64,000 bases of DNA from Limnomonas spitsbergensis (Eukaryota > Chlorophyta > Chlorophyceae > Chlamydomonadales): assembly GCA_037349105.1 (NCBI GenBank), contig JAYJMM010000118.1, positions 2,603,501-2,667,500 on the forward strand, given 5' to 3'. The position numbers and the translations under genes were made by a program. A model generated the notes under the pieces. It ran no database searches. It saw only the letters and a list, made by a program, of their open reading frames with translations, and was not told the origin of the DNA. Positions 11,271 through 21,260 of this stretch are shown here, piece after piece (the stretch's first letter is position 1; each line of letters starts with the position of its first letter).

Positions 11271-11315
11271 GTTACATCTCTGGGCCATGGCATGTGCATG
11301 GCCCAGAGGTGTAAC
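11271..11315. repeat. Inverted repeat made of two opposed LINE-tail ends
   Basis: GTTACATCTCTGGGCCATG (11271-11289) and CATGGCCCAGAGGTGTAAC (11297-11315) are reverse complements with one mismatch, separated by 7 bases. Each arm equals the GGCCCAGAGGTGTAAC end of the dispersed tail, so this is a head-to-head junction of two element ends. Confidence 0.8.
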
Positions 11316-11319
11316 AAAA

Positions 11320-12722
11320 TTGATTTCACAATGCCCTGTCGCTCGGGGAGAATCTCGATATTCTGGAAACTGGTCCATGCATGTACCAATTCTTGGACAT
11401 GCCATCCGTTCGGTAGCCCTACGATATTTGTCTTGGAAGTTGTTCCTCCACCCAACATCTCTGCTCAATCAGGAGTGCATGAAGGTCGGTGGAGTATTCT
11501 CTCTCATGCCATGGTATAAAGAGCTACATTTAGGCAGACGGAAGCCCTGACGAAAATGCAGCTTTCCGACTGTGCATCATTACTACTGGATGGCAAGCAA
11601 GCTTTGCAATCTTTTATACAGCCTAGTTATTTCAGTTCAGATTTCCCTCGGAAGTGAAGTTTCAGTTGAGCACACGGATAAATAGTTGTAAGTGTGTCCT
11701 GGCCAGCTGCTAACTCATTATTTTGCCACCCCCCCTGCGCCAGACCCCCAAAACCCCCTCCAACCAAACCCGGAAACCCCTTTCGTAAAGCAGGGCAAAA
11801 GCTGTACTGACGACATTCGTAAGGATAGATCAATCGACCTTACGTCAGCATTTCAACGGCGTCATTAACACTGGTTATGTACGGTAATCAGGGTGGTTTG
11901 CCGACGTCACGCCCCTAGGGTATTGCAAGGCTGTTAACCCTAAGCCTGGCCGGTAGGCAGCGACACGCCCCTGGGGATGTTCATCAACCCCGCGCACCCC
12001 CAAACGCAATTGTTAATTATTATCCACTATTATAACGTCGCCATTAGCACCTGAATTGGGGTTCGCCCTAGAGTACATACCGGTACACAGCGTCGTCATT
12101 CGTGGTCGTTATTAGGCTTGACGCGTGGGTGGGCTGACGGATCGCCCCCGGGGTGGCAGTGAAACGGCCTTGAGGAATACGATATTTGAAATTCCGTACA
12201 ACACGCGGGAAACCAAAAACACACCCGCGCTCGCCCGCACTGAGGACGCGGACGAGGAGGACATGGCTAAAGGAAATTGGCTGGGCGCGCCCGCCAAACT
12301 TGCAAGGTTGAACAGCACTGACAGGTCCCGTTTCTAATGCTACGTGCGGCACCTCGGCCCTCCCTTTCAACGGCCGCTTGGCGTGATGGGCACATTCCAG
12401 TTTTCCAGGCATTAATAAGGGAGTTCAGAGTCGCCCAGCAGCCTCCCGGCAGAGACCCGCCTGCTACCTTGGCAGCTAGCAGTGTCCAATGGATCTTCCC
12501 CCGACCTGGTTAAGTGGGGGCCCCTGTGATCAAGAGGCTGGCCAAAATGGTGGCAGCCCTGGGTGGTCCCATCCGAAATCAAGCCTAAGAAAGTCCAATT
12601 TCCAGAGAGGGCGAGCCGGAAACTCTCGCAGGAGCTGGCAAGCAGTCATACTTTGGGGCCAAGTAGATGGGCCGATGGGCTGATGGGCATATGGCATAGT
12701 AAGGGCAGCCGAGTACCAGTAG
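11320..12722. other. No recognisable gene
   Basis: Frames at 12068-12412 (minus) and 12125-12337 (plus) overlap each other and contain no motif I recognise. A loose GTCACGCCCCTAGGG / CACGCCCCTGGGG repetition lies near 11,910-11,970. Confidence 0.4.
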
Positions 12723-12724
12723 AT

Positions 12725-13245
12725 GGGCAGGTCAATGACATCACAATCGTGGGCCATGCTGGAAAAAGCTCGGCCGCAAGGGCGCCCAAGTCCCAAATGT
12801 TTGGTCGGGAGGAAAATAAACTGAAGGCGAGAGGAGAGAGGAAAGGAACAGACAGAAAAAGGAGAAGGAAATAGAGGAAACCTGAAGACTCTCCAAGCTG
12901 TCCAGATCCTAGCCCTCAACAATGAGAAAGGAAACTTACATACCGGTACTACCCGTAGGCAGAAAGCCAGGAAAACCCAGAAGGAGGTAATAAAATTAAG
13001 GGGAACATAAGAGGCCTAGGCAGAAAAAGAGAAGAAAAAAGGGAGCCCCGGCCTCTGAAACGACTAAGCCTCAAGGAAAGCTACAACATCCGCTACAAGA
13101 GTCAGAGCATCCCACCCTAGCCTGCCCTGGTACAAAGCGTGGAAGACTCTAGCACCGTCTGGGGGTCCTGCCCATCCCGGCTCCGGGCTCCCTAAGGTGA
13201 TCTTGCACGCTGGGGCATTGGAAGCGTTATGGACATTAAGCTCAG
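12725..13245 (-). mobile_element. LINE 3' end on minus strand abutting the HAD gene
   Basis: On the minus strand the sequence reads, from 13,245 downward, as a damaged version of the ORF2 C-terminus seen at 9.8-10.0 kb. It has a tryptophan followed by TELNVHNASNAPA at the position of VEDALHVCFQCPS, then GWAGPPDGA (compare GWTGPPAL). A purine/pyrimidine tail follows, and the GGGCGCCC / GCTCGGCCG / GACATCACAATCGTGGGCC end lies at 12,730-12,800. It begins at or inside the last codons of the HAD-fold gene, so that gene's 3' end is likely transposon-derived. Confidence 0.65.
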
Positions 13246-14496
13246 TGATTTGTCTCCTCCAATAAATCGCCTTCACCCTGGCTGCTGAGAATGGCAAGTG
13301 CCTTATCAGCATCTTCCTCCGTTAATCCAATCTGACCATCGGTCTGGACGAAATTTTGCCTGTGACATTTGGGAGAGATTATCAAGCACTGAGGGCCCTT
13401 CAAAATGGCAGCAAGGGACTAGTCGAGAGGTACGCAAGTCAGAAAAAATGCTACAGAGGCAGCGCTTCCTCCTGAGCCAAACATAGCACACAGGCAGCCT
13501 GAGTCACGTAACCTACCCCAGGCCTGATCGCATTCGAAACACACCTAGCTTACAACCCAGCACCACCACACATACGCCACCGCCGCACCCCAAGTTGCTC
13601 CTTCAGCACCATACACTACGCCCCGAGCAGGGTCAATTTACAAACAAAACAACAGCCAGGAACAGGCCATTTACGACCTTACAATAACACGCGTAATAAA
13701 ACAGAGAGAGTCAAAGCCAATGCGGCACAGACAACTCAAGTTACCTGACAACATGCATCATCATACTTTCTCGCCCCATGGTGACATCCTCATCATCAAG
13801 AATGACCCAGCGTTGGCAGGATTTGGCATGCTCATTGATAAATGCAAGGATCTGAGAAGCCCTGCTGCCATCCAGATCACGAATGGTTGTCCTGCAAGCC
13901 AGGCATCAGCATCATTCAAGTTGTTGATCAACAGTGCTGCAGCAGTCCACTATGGTGCTCCATACTGGATATATCAGCCATCAATAAGATTTTGCATGGT
14001 CTGCTTAATCTTAGGGGGTCCCCCCCCCTTTGCAAGACTGGAAAATCTATCTTCGACCATGCAGTTCCCTCCTCCCCTTCTTTTTGCAGGGGGGGCAAAA
14101 ACACTTACATTCAGTGCATGAAGAATCAATTAAGCTAATGCACAGAAGTGACTGGAAGGGTAGGGTGGTGCTTTGTGCAATTGTGCATGCCCCTCCATGT
14201 GTGCCAAGTATATCTCATGCATGCATAACTCACCATCGCTTGAATCCGAGTCCATGCTCAGCCAAGGCCCTTGCAAGCCTTTCGCGCGAGCCATCAAATT
14301 GCCTCCAACTGGAGCTCAGAACAATTTCAGATCCAGACACGCTTGCTATTCGCGCCAGGTGCACCATGCACGCTTTGTCGAAGCAATGCATATCTGATAA
14401 CTCACCATCCCGAAAGTTCACAGCGAGGCGATGCAAGACACCATCGACATCAAGAAAAATAATGGGTTTGGCATCTGAATCAGCCATACCGTACAA
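13242..14496 (-). CDS. HAD-fold protein (Swiss Army Knife RNA-repair-type HAD), 3 exons, 175 aa
   Basis: Three exons splice in phase: 14496-14234, 13891-13745 and 13359-13242 (TGA at 13244-13242), with GTGAGT and GTAACT donors and TTGCAG and TCACAG acceptors. The total is 528 nt, giving 175 residues. Residues 12-22 read IIFLDVDGVLH, the HAD motif I with both aspartates (D16, D18). Residues 57-65 EIVLSSSWR match motif II. WVILDDED at 116-123 supplies the C-terminal acidic motif, and FVQTD then GLTEEDADKAL closes the fold. This pattern fits stand-alone HAD domains of the RNA-repair 'Swiss Army Knife' group; the substrate is unknown. ATG 14496 is the first start, and Met4 is an alternative. The last 9-11 codons may come from an inserted LINE. 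The gene lies divergent to the deacetylase relic with 190 bp between their starts. It is the most clearly intact gene here. Confidence 0.85.
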
Positions 14497-14686
14497 CCTG
14501 TCTACTTGTCACTTGAATTGTTCCTTGTGCCCTGGCAGAGTGGCAGCAAATGTAGGTGTGAATCTGGTGTGAATCCACATTGACAAGGGATTCCGCTAAG
14601 CTTAACGTAGCCGTTAATGTATTGTTTCAACTACGTCAATAATAGCGATATGCTAGGTTGTCGAAATCTTTTGACTCGCACCTGCA

Positions 14687-16827
14687 ATGGGCAAACAGAA
14701 GGTGGCGTACTTACACGACAGTGAGATTTCCTGTATGCCTTACCTCATGGCGAAAATGTATAATTTTTTACCGGTTCCTATGTTCTCGCGTTCTAGGCAA
14801 GTTTGAAACCTTCTATTTGGGGCAGAATCATCATATGAAGCCCCACCGCTTGGCCATGACGCATCATCATGTGGTTGGCTATGGTCTTCACAAGAAAACT
14901 GATGTCTACGTGAGTTTGAATGATCATGCCTGTCAACTGCATGGATCATAGTCAACTGCCATGCATGCCAGGCAGGAACATGGGCACATTGCACATACGG
15001 TAGTCCATTGACAAGCATGACCGGCATGGAGAAAGGCGACCACTCAGCGAGCTGCCTGAAAGGTTGGATCCAGGATCTGATGGCTTGTGCTGCATCTCCC
15101 TACCATCTTGCCTGGCCCAGGTTCTGCCACCTGTACGCCAGAGCTTCCATCGAGGGAGCACACAAGCTAAACCATGGGCAGTGTGAAGTGGCGATCAACT
15201 GGTCTCGAGGGCTGCATCGCGCTAACCATTCAGAGGTGGGATTACTGGGGAGCCTGGGCGAAGGCGATGTGTGGGCTGTGGCGCAATATCAGGCGTGACC
15301 AGCCTGCAAGCCTGCCTTCACCTCCTGCATTTACCGTTCAGGTTCCGGAGCCAAAGAGAGACGGTGTCCAACCTCTGGCTTCTGAAGCACATCTGCCTGC
15401 TGTGTGTAGGCCTCTGGCTTCTGCTACGAGAATGACCTGGTCCTGTCCATACTAGAGCTGCCAAAGTACCATGCCTGGGTGCTGTACATGGACATTGATG
15501 TGCACCACAGGGATGGAGTGGAGGAGGCCTTCTACATGACTGACAGGTGGGCTCAGAAAGGGTGATGGGTACCAATGACTGAGAGCTGTGCTCTGCAGGA
15601 ATTCTCATGGGCAGGGTCTATGCCTAGTGAGCAGGTTCTGCCAAGCAGTAAATAGCAATGCAACTTGCAGATTCTACTGTATTCTCAACTTGGCCTGGTA
15701 GCGACTATTATACTTCATAAGCCTGCTGGACTCTGAGCTGCTTTTCAAGTGCTTTGGGCTTCCTTTTGCGCTCCCTCGCTGTCGAGTGCCTATGCCTTGT
15801 TGTTGTTGCAGGGTGATGACTGTCAGCCTCCATAAGGATGGGGATTACTTCTTCCCCGGCACTGGCAATCTGACAGACACCAGGGCGATGAATGGTAAGA
15901 GTATGGTGGATGTGATCTTCTGAGACCAGAAATGCGCTGCCACGGCAGCGACCAAACATTTGTCCTGTTATAGACGACAGGGAGTTTGAGCCGATGCAAG
16001 CATGCCTGATTGCGTCTGATATTTCCTTAAGCTGGTTGGGATGAAGCATCTTATGACTGTGGAAGCTAAGTCCACGAGGTCTGTTCGGCAATAAGTTTTA
16101 CTGCCTTAAAATTGTCTTCTTTACCAACATTTGCCAGTCGTCATGAATGATCTTCCATGCAGCAATTGTGATCACAAGAGCTCATGTCCAATCTTACGTG
16201 ATATTAGTCTAGCCTTGCCGCTCGTATGCCCGTCACGATATTGTCACGATCTACTCTGGATTTTACTTGCACATTTTGCGGGCCGAACCTCCTTGCAAGG
16301 GGCCTGTCACTTAGAGGGTCGGACGAGTCCCCCCAAACAACCTCCTTGCGTCCACATCTCCTTTGCTGGCAAGTTCTAGGCCATCAATGTGCATCTCAAG
16401 GATGGGACGACAGACGAAGCCTTTCACACACTGTTCAAGCCTATCTTGCGCAAGGTCATGGAGGTGTATTAGCCAGGGGCCATCGTGATGCAGTGTGTTG
16501 AGCTGTAACGGTTATGAGGGTGGGCAGCAGTTCCACACATGCCCTGAAAGTTCTCTCCCCCTTGGTGTGGCTCATGGCCAGCAATGGTTCATACCTTTTG
16601 ACTTGCTCCGCGTTGCCTCATCTTTCATTCCTTGCAAGGTCGCTCTTCCTTGTCTTGCGTGCATGGATCCTGTGGCTGCTTCATGCACCTCGTGATTGTT
16701 TTCAGTGTTGGTCCCCTTGTCTCAGGTGCTGATTCTCTTGCACATGACCGGCTCGGCTGCCTCAACATGTCACTCAAGGGTCACGGCTTCATGAAGGAGT
16801 TTGGCATCCCCATGCTAGTTACAGGAG
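14687..16827 (+). pseudogene. Dead class I histone deacetylase, plant HDA9 / animal HDAC3-like
   Basis: Homologous exons are 14687-14720, 14797-14909, 15121-15235, 15410-15546, 15812-15894, about 16369-16497 and 16726-16827. Where neighbours survive, phases join exactly. Readable blocks are [125 protein letters not shown] and [20 protein letters not shown]. The FF in YFFPGTG and the INV-LKDG and LVTGG blocks point to the HDA9/HDAC3 branch, which deacetylates histone tails in the nucleus. Lesions are two in-frame TAGs (16377-16379 in place of a tyrosine, 16470-16472 in place of a glutamine), a TG where the acceptor AG is expected (16367-16368), and TT for GT at a donor (16498-16499). The exon for about 54 residues after DVY and the C-terminal third are missing. 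HHGDG has become HHRDG, and GLHHA has become GLHRA. Confidence 0.9.
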
Positions 16828-17189
16828 GTAAGAGCCTGAGGGGAGGAATGTTATGTCAGCAAGGTGGTCATATGAGGTAGGGGCTGAGAAGGAGGCTAGA
16901 TCAGCTAGATGGTTGAGACATGGCTTCTTTAGTGCCCTCAACTGGGGGAGTGTAGCCTCCATTGTCTTGTTTGACCAAAGGACACTAGGTCATGTTAAAT
17001 AAGAAAACAAAAGCGGTGAGCATGCGGGACAGTCTATATTTTTAGTGACTTCGCTACATGTCGGGTATGGCTAGTGCATGCAGACTTTGCTGGAGGCTCT
17101 CCAGAGTTTATTATGCTACTCTGCACATTACCTCTTTCACGTCATTAATCTTTTTGAATGGCATGCTTTGTTGCTCATATATTTTTCTG

Positions 17190-18071
17190 TTCTCTGCCCC
17201 TGGAAGGAGGATTATGAGGAGGGAGAGAAGGTGCACGTGCTGCGTTGTCAACATCAATTCCACATGCAGTGCGTGGATCAGTAGCTGAGTAACAGGAGGG
17301 CCCGTCCCGTCTGTAAACATGACGTGAGCCAGCCGCTTGTGCCAGAGAGGCAGCAGGAGGCACCTGAGGATGCAGCACCCTCAGGACTGGATTTTGCGAG
17401 AGCAAGGAGGCGCGCCCTGATAAGGTACCAGCAACATCTGTTGTTTACTTTTGGCCTGCAATAAGGCGGAGAGGGTTTCTGCCCACGACAATTGAAAAGG
17501 ATTGCATGCATTGTCCATTCTAACTGCATTGGGCTTATTTGTTCGGTACTTCTGTATTTGAATGTCCCCGATGTGACTCAGCTTGCCTGACATCCTCCAT
17601 GTCCCTTGCTAACCCAACCCTTGGGCTGAATCTCAATTATTCTCTTCTTCATGCAGGCTGGCTGGAATGCGCTCTGGGCTCATGTTTTGGCTGAATCCGC
17701 GCCAGGATGCTGCACCTAACCCCGCGGTCCAGCCGCTACTGGGTGGCGTGCGGCCCTCAGGCCGGCATGCAAGGCGTGCAATGCGAGCTGCAGCAGCGGC
17801 AGCAAGGAGTGAGATATATGCAGACGAGGAAGGCGGTGATATTGAGGCGGGTGTGGTCGAAGGAGAGGCTGCTGCTGCAAGCAACACGCTGATGCCTACA
17901 GACATGGGTGCTCAGCAGCCAGCAGATGTGGTTGTTGACTCAGGCAGCGGCCTGCCGCAGCCACCTGTGGGACAGCAGCCTGGGTCGTCTCTGCCATTTC
18001 CAGTGCCAGCTCCGCAGCCAGCGGCAGGGGGCTGGAAGATGGTGTGGCTGCTGGAGGTTCCATCTTTCTAA
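17190..18071 (+). pseudogene. RING-H2 finger protein gene, probably inactivated
   Basis: The exon at about 17190-17424 encodes EDYEEGEKVHVLRCQHQFHM then QCVDQ-stop-LSNRRARPVCKHDV. This is the second half of a RING-H2 finger (C-x-H-x2-H-x2-C ... W ... CPVC) as found in ubiquitin E3 ligases. The TAG at 17282-17284 sits exactly where the conserved tryptophan (TGG) belongs, and the CPVC cysteine has become arginine (RPVC). The first CxxC pair reads only as CPW before KEDY, so it may be damaged too or lie in an earlier exon I did not find. A GTACCA donor after 17424 and a TGCAG acceptor at 17656 join in phase to a last exon 17657-18071 (TAA), rich in Ala, Gly and Pro with no domain. A sequencing error at the TAG is possible, but the cysteine loss argues for real decay. 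Confidence 0.75.
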
Positions 18072-18257
18072 ATGAGCCGCCCACACCCCCCTCCCGTTTG
18101 GAGCCGCAGGGGCGGGCAGGAAGCAGTGGCAGGCGGATGTAGAAGGAGGCAGGCCTGCAGGGTAGGAGTGTGCTGTACATGGATGTTGTGTGAGCAGGGG
18201 TGGTGGTGTCATTGTCGTTGTTCCTGTTATTCGGACTCCACTACATTGCAATCTTTT

Positions 18258-18262
18258 TGTAA
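18258..18262 (+). terminator. Possible TGTAA polyadenylation signal of the RING gene
   Basis: TGTAA lies 187 bases after the TAA of the RING gene's last exon. TGTAA is the usual polyadenylation signal of volvocalean green algae. The pentamer is common by chance, so this is suggestive only. Confidence 0.3.
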
Positions 18263-18504
18263 CAGCAATGGGGAGGAATTTGAATCAAATGTTGCATCAG
18301 CGGGACGATTGCCCTAAATCGCCCACTGCCATGTTTGCCTTGGGTCCGGGTCTCTAATACATTAGCTAAGCCTTGCACCAAACTATAGAGACCTGTCTTA
18401 TTCTTTGTCTCAAGCCAGAAATATAGCTGCCCTGAGGCTGGGCTGCATCGTTGCTTGCATATTGGCTTCCTGCACTGAGACCTGAAGTTTAGGCACCACT
18501 GTAG

Positions 18505-18575
18505 TGGGCACCCCTGTCAATATCGTTACACCTCTGGGCCCGCTCAAAGCTCGGCAGCGTGGGCACTTCTGTGTG
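18505..18575. repeat. Dispersed LINE-tail end, isolated copy
   Basis: GTCAATATCGTTACACCTCT, GGGCCCGCTCAAAGCTCGGC and GTGGGCAC appear in the order seen at the minus-oriented LINE tails (3.3, 3.8 and 12.7 kb). Only the terminal 60-70 bases are present. Confidence 0.6.
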
Positions 18576-18579
18576 CACA

Positions 18580-20935
18580 GTTCTATTTTTTGCCCATTCT
18601 GAACCAGGGTTTGCCTCCTGTACCAACAAGGTAACCTGGCTGTGTGCTGAACGTCCTAGGTTTGAAATTCAGCTAGCAAGACCTTTCATCAAGCCTTGAA
18701 GATGACCTCGCAAAGCCAAGCCAGGATGTAGTCATAGCTGTCCTAGACATTCAGAACGCAAGAGGAGAGAGGCAATGTCCAGTCATTTTTTTTTAATGAA
18801 ACGATCACCGTTTTGGTTGTGATTGACTAAACAACTTCTTGCTATGGATGCCTGGTGCGCTGGATGTCAAAGACATCATACCACCCGGCTAGCCCTGGTC
18901 ACAAAGGTTCGTGGGTGCCTCACTACCTGTTAGAAGGAAAGGAAATTCCGAAAGTCGGTGAGGAGGACACATGGGTCGGGAACGGTGCTGGACGCTTGTT
19001 CTGGAAACGAGTCTCTTGGGTGCCGACGCAGGAGCGTAAGACTATAATACCCCTGCCCCCACCCCACCTCCCAGGAGGGGTGCTGGATGTCCTTGGGCAT
19101 GATGCAGTAGGCCGCTTGGCATGGATACGGTATACGGGCAGTTTTATAACTGTTTGAGGACACGAAGTTAGCTGCCGTATATGTATCCAGGGAACTGTTG
19201 TTGCGGTCCCAGCTAAGGGCACACCTGCGTTTTTTTGTGGATGTGCAGAGTCGCGAGGCTGGTAGAGAAAGGAAACGCTGGCGCCGTAGTGTGTCTTGAA
19301 GCATACGGTGTAGGCAGAGAGGGTGTAGGGCAGTAGTGCCGTACACCGGTGGCGCCAAAAATGTCGTGCAGGCGGTGTGAGCGACGTGGAAAGGACGGAC
19401 GAACGAGTCGAGGAAGCGGTGTGTGTGCGTCATGCATCAGTATTCCTAGAGTCTTACAACGGTATTTCCTTTCTTGCCGTTACTCGGGACACGCTCAGTC
19501 GTTTCCTACTTTTGTCTGTCTCTGATGCTTGGCGTCTGAGGACCTCCGTCAGAACTTCAGGATACAGAGCTACATGATCATTCAGCCAGCCAGTCAGCCA
19601 TCCATCCTACACGGCCACCCGGGTGGTCAGCTCAAAGCATGATAGTTGCCGTGTCACAAACTGGCTCTTCAGGGACATGCATGCGTGCAACTGCGCAGGT
19701 ATGCAAGATTGCAGGCAGGGATCAGATCTGCATTATATCTTCCAACATGCTCTGATCAGCTGTTGGCATTCCCAGGTGTACCTACAGGTGTGTCTTTTCT
19801 GGTGCTCGATGCTCCACAGCTCCACAGCTCCACAGCTGCTGCAGCATGGCTCCCCTGCTCCACAATATGCAACTCGTTTGCGCCTGCAAAGCAAGGCCGG
19901 CACCCTATTCCCGAGCATTTCGAACAAAAGGAGACCCAACACATGAGAGGTGATAAGGACAGAGCCAACGATAGCCGGTCTCAGCCAGCATGCTGCGTTG
20001 AAGAATGGTGTCAACATGTCGTGCCCCCCTTCCACAAGCATCGTCAGTTAGGCGACGTGGACCTGTGGTGATTTCAGGCGTGGTGAGTGCCACTGTCGAT
20101 TCAAATTCATCGCAGCAACAGTCACAGGCTGCCCTGCTCAATCAGCCTAGCCCTACCCAGCATTATTACGCTAAACAGTTGAGCAGTCTCTTGTAAATGC
20201 TGGTTCGGTATTCAGCGCAGATAAGTCAGCTACTTCCTGTGATGGCCCCAGACGCTGATGTCCCCCTTCTTTCCATGTAAACAGCAAACGCCTCCCAGCC
20301 TCAATAAAAAGAGAAAAAACAAACAGTGAACTGTATTTTTGCTTTTATAAAGGGCAGCAGTGAACGTACCATGCAAACAAAATCTTTGATTCAATATAAC
20401 ACACTGTTGATGTCGGTATGTTGAAGCAAGGGAAAGCAAATAACAAAACTGGGATGCTAGGAAACTGCACTCCTTCAGCCGGTGCCGGTGAAAGCAGTTA
20501 TCCTTGTAGGGCAAACAACCCAATCAGTGCGGATTCTGTAGCTCTCATTCAGTTCGCAGTGCGCTTGTGCAAGACCCATGCACACATTTCCCGTCCATGA
20601 TACTGGTGCAAGTTGCGAGGTCAATTCAATATATGTCTAACCGTGCTCATCATGGCTTGAAACTTTCTCTCGCCCCTTAGTCCCGACGTTGTATTTTCAA
20701 GTGCATGCCACGAGCGAGTTGGGTTCGGGACTTAATGCGTTACGTGGCGGAATTAGGTTCATACAAGATGTCCCTCGGTCACAACTTGGGGTGACCTGGT
20801 GTGACCCGCTGGGGTGGCCTGGTGAGCGTGGCCTCATGTGGCATTTTGTCACCTATATTAAAAACTTAATTTTCTGCTGTGACCTCATCTGCTTGGATCC
20901 AGCCGTTCTGCCCTGTTCAGAGTGCAGGTATGTAC
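18580..20935. other. No confident gene
   Basis: Opposed frames overlap throughout. A possible last exon lies at about 20,080-20,196 on plus: after a TTTCAG acceptor it reads a serine/glutamine-rich tail ending SPTQHYYAKQLSSLL then TAA, but no upstream exons or domain could be linked to it. A run of CAGCTCCA triplication is at about 19,814-19,840. Confidence 0.35.
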
Positions 20936-20979
20936 TCAAATTGCGTGAACTCTTGCTCTCATGAATCATGCCCAACTTG

Positions 20980-21260
20980 CGTTTGAAACACCGCTCTGAT
21001 AACAACTGTTTGTAAAATAAACTGTCCTCCTGTCCATACATGTTTTGAAATCCTGCCCGCCTGATTACCAGTAATTGAAAAGCCTGCTTTCCCAACAGCA
21101 GTTTATTTTAAGCCAGCTGTCCTGACTACCAGTCGTTTGAAATCCTGCTCTCATAGTCAACCGTCGTTTGAAACCTTGCTCTCATGAACACCGGTTATTT
21201 CAAACCCTGCTCTCCTTCCCACCAATGTTTTGAAATCCTGCTCTATCTCCTGACTACATA
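20980..21260. repeat. Degenerate left edge of the 70-bp array
   Basis: Diverged 30-40 base units built on TTTGAAATCCTGCTCTC with variable spacers lead into the regular array. They show the ancestral half-unit: a TTT-AA-CCTGCTCT core plus a spacer ending in an ACCA-type sequence. Confidence 0.7.

Noticed and set aside
15870..15880. Extra phenylalanine in the deacetylase YFFPGTG block as an insertion
   Set aside because: HDAC3 and plant HDA9 proteins naturally carry FF here, so it is a subfamily mark and not damage.
16377..17284. TAG codons as reassigned sense codons
   Set aside because: The three positions expect tyrosine, glutamine and tryptophan, which no single reassignment explains. Other lesions (lost splice sites, missing exon, lost catalytic and zinc residues) already show decay.
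20005..20196. Possible last exon with a Ser/Gln-rich tail
   Set aside because: It has a plausible acceptor and stop, but no upstream exon, domain or family match; kept only as a remark.
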